Source: Oscillospiraceae bacterium (GTDB lineage Bacteria > Bacillota > Clostridia > Oscillospirales > Acutalibacteraceae). From it: a stretch of 37,236 nt of DNA. The notes beneath the pieces were generated by a model that saw only the letters and a list, made by a program, of their open reading frames with translations, searched no databases and had not been told where the DNA came from. Within the stretch, counting starts at the first letter, position 1, and each line of letters opens with the position of its first letter. Shown in pieces: positions 35,509 through 37,236 of the stretch. Location of the stretch: assembly GCA_029219165.1 (NCBI GenBank), contig JAQXSW010000015.1, forward strand, positions 78,487-115,722. Direction: 5' to 3'. The position numbers were made by a program, and so were the translations under genes.

Positions 35509-36252
35509 TTATTCGCTTTCTCTTTCAAAATGGAAACGCCATAATTTCTCTATGTCGCAGTAATTTGCACTTTTATTCTTTGGTGTATTTGTATCTCCCA
35601 AACGAGTATATATTTGGTTTTCATTAATACCTTGATAGCGTTTGGTTAAGTAAAACGGTACATATTTAGAACTCTTGCATTTAATAACAACTATTCGCAT
35701 ATATTTATAAAATAAGTCTTTAACTTCAATTTCCGGCAGATGGTCTCCAGCAAACTGTTGAGTTCTTAAAAAATCAAAAATATTATTTGATTTCCAACTT
35801 GTATCAACGCCAACAACATTATAGTCATCTGTCACCCCAAGAACCAAGTAAGCATCTCTGTTTTCTATGTTATTTGATAAGCACAAAATGTCGTGAAGCA
35901 AGTCCTCGTTATTTCCGTGTGGGATTTGCTTGAAGTCATAATAATAATCTTCTTTACGACTTCGTATCATTTCAACAATTTCAATATTTAATGGATCAAT
36001 TTGTAGTTCTTTGGCTTTTAACGAATCAACTATGAATTTCAAAGAACTTTTTTCATCTTCGTCAACTTTGCCGTTAACAACGGTGTTTTTTGTCCTGTTA
36101 GAATCGTATATTGTGACAATCGCACCACTATTACTAAATTTCAGTTGCCAGTTCACACCGTTGTTTTCTCTTTCGACGCAATCTGAAATTTCATATCCAA
36201 TATCTTTTAGTTGTGATTTTATGTATTCAATATCAACACTAACTTTTGACAT
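35509..36252 (-). CDS. AlbA_2 (Schlafen-type) domain protein within the restriction operon
   Basis: A 247-residue protein. Residues 1-80 form a small alpha/beta region (DIEYIKSQLKDIGYEI, then AIVTIYDSNRTKNTVVNGK) vaguely like the N-terminal domain of RnlA-type toxins. From about 93 the AlbA_2 pattern appears: EIVEMIRSRKEDYYYDFKQIP, DILCLSNN, AYLVLGVTDDYNVVGVD, then KCKSSKYVPFYL and QIYTRLGDTNTPKNKS. AlbA_2 domains bind nucleic acid or act in immunity and regulation; no nuclease motif is certain here. I start it at ATG 36252 behind AAAGGAA; the upstream 55 codons lack family similarity. It lies between hsdS and hsdR and is more AT-rich than both. Confidence 0.75.
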   Translation of the reverse strand: MSKVSVDIEYIKSQLKDIGYEISDCVERENNGVNWQLKFSNSGAIVTIYDSNRTKNTVVNGKVDEDEKSSLKFIVDSLKAKELQIDPLNIEIVEMIRSRKEDYYYDFKQIPHGNNEDLLHDILCLSNNIENRDAYLVLGVTDDYNVVGVDTSWKSNNIFDFLRTQQFAGDHLPEIEVKDLFYKYMRIVVIKCKSSKYVPFYLTKRYQGINENQIYTRLGDTNTPKNKSANYCDIEKLWRFHFERESE

Positions 36253-36289
36253 ATGATGATTCCTTTCTGATAAACAATAATTTAGCTGC

Positions 36290-37236
36290 TTAAATGTCAA
36301 TGTCAGAGATATCAAACTCTCCGGACATAAGCTTGGGTAAAAGAGTATCAAGTAAAGTTTCAAGTTTGGTGATTTCCTCGATGTTAGCGGATATTCGTTG
36401 ATACAATGCTGTAACAAGCTCGTCCAAAGGTTTTAATACGGAAAGGTCATCAGGCAGGTATAACTCATATTCGGGTAATGCCTTTTTGCTCAAGTGCAGA
36501 ACTGTTGTTCCATTAACATAGCCGAGGCAATGCGCCTTAAACTTTTTGTCTTGGAGAATAGCCGCAATGAGAAATTTAGATATATGCTTGATCTTTGGAA
36601 CAACTTTAACCAAATCCATAGAAAAAACAATATCGTCATAACCTGATTTGCTCATTACAGGTTCGGCATTACCAATAACTTCTGCATTCTGTGTTAGGTC
36701 AGTATGTGCAACAAGTGTATCAAACAACTCAGCGTACTGAGTATCTTTCAGCTTGCTTGATGGTACTATTTCCTTATAACCATCAAGTTTGAAACCGCCT
36801 TTGCGGTCAAAGTTCTTTATCGTTGCCATAGCAATATTGGATTTTGTAAGTTCGGTTCCTTTATAGGAATAGCCACTAACAAAGTCTGCAATGGAAGACA
36901 AGGGCGTTTTCGACCAATCATCAGGTAAAACACCATCAAACGGAACATAATCAGAGAGCCACGCAGTACAAATTGTTCTGACTTGCTCAGCTAAATTATT
37001 GTTTATTTCATTGTTCTTTTTTATTTTATCATCTTTTGACCTGAGAATCGCTACAATCTTTCCCTGTGTATTTTTGTCTGGAAGAAGAATTTCTTAATTC
37101 TCAATATCTGAAGGTTTTATAGAAGGATAAGCAGACACACTCTGCTCTGCAATCGCTTGTAAATGTTCAGTAACTTCCTGCTGTGTTAAAGCATAATAGA
37201 TGTAATCAGGAACTGCTTTCTCAAAATCAACATCAA
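36290..37236 (-). pseudogene. hsdS: Type I restriction specificity subunit, interrupted by a stop and cut by the window edge
   Basis: HsdS recognises DNA through two target-recognition domains. Minus-strand translation from the window edge gives the end of the first domain (FEKAVPDYIYYALTQQEVTE ... SAYPSIKPSDIEN), then an in-frame TAA at 37094-37096. It continues in the same frame with EILLPDKNTQGKIVAILR and the conserved helix DDKIKKNNEINNNLAEQ. The second domain follows (DWSKTPLSSIADFVSGYSYKG) and the closing repeat ITKLETLLDTLLPKLMSGEF. The normal sequence at the stop would be xIENxEILLP with a hydrophobic residue, so TTA or TTG to TAA explains it. A TTG at 36901 could restart a 203-residue fragment, but no good ribosome site is visible. 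It is either a disabled gene or a split S subunit. Confidence 0.75.

Noticed and set aside
36253-36417. 55-codon N-terminal extension of the AlbA_2 gene
   Set aside because: It would overlap the hsdS 3' end in another frame. ATG 36252 has AAAGGAA and gives a normal protein start.

Overview
The window looks like a chromosomal segment of a low-GC, endospore-forming member of the Clostridia (Bacillota). The evidence is an intact sporulation sigma factor gene (sigG), a leucine T-box leader, strong GGAGG-type ribosome sites, AT-rich intergenic DNA, TTGACA/TATAAT promoters, and clostridial-type AsnA, GdhA and LeuA proteins. I cannot place it in a genus from sequence alone.

Layout, left to right. 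(1) 1-3330, minus strand: ruvC-ruvA-ruvB followed by the 5' part of glmM, with one promoter upstream of ruvC. (2) 3350-4525: a DUF815-type AAA+ ATPase. (3) 4559-14636: a complete branched-chain amino acid operon, leuA-ilvB-ilvN-ilvC-ilvD-leuC-leuD-leuB. It is transcribed leftwards from a TTGACA promoter through a T-box leader whose specifier reads CUC (Leu), and it ends at a hairpin directly after leuB. (4) 14643-18213: an uncharacterised group. Two paralogous small membrane proteins are translationally coupled to a large DUF362 protein, have their own promoter and structured leader, and are preceded by an alpha/beta hydrolase. (5) 18283-21470, plus strand: a three-gene oxidoreductase operon (GlpA-like with a BFD-type iron-sulfur domain, a FAD/NAD oxidoreductase, and a DUF1667 protein). 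(6) 21489-27937: a VTT/DedA-like membrane protein, sigG, an ArsB/NhaD-type ion transporter, an unknown five-helix membrane protein, a membrane protein overlapping a condensation-like acyltransferase, and a YhhN-family protein. (7) 28048-32316: pyrG (minus) and the gdhA-asnA operon (plus), head to head. Both have a terminator hairpin in a very short 5' leader and share the sequence GCAAAGGCGT at its base. (8) 32428-37236, minus: a type I restriction locus with hsdR, an AlbA_2-type gene and the C-terminal part of hsdS. hsdS carries an in-frame TAA at 37094-37096. This locus looks GC-richer than its surroundings and is probably acquired.

Functionally the centre of the window is nitrogen and amino-acid metabolism. 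The ilv/leu operon makes valine and leucine from pyruvate and senses uncharged leucine tRNA. gdhA and asnA assimilate ammonium into glutamate and asparagine, and pyrG consumes glutamine. The parts least explained by known biology are the DUF362/paired-membrane-protein cassette with its leader, the shared pyrG/gdhA attenuator design, and the broken hsdS with its AlbA_2 companion. All calls come from reading motifs, start sites and spacing by hand; no database search or folding program was run.
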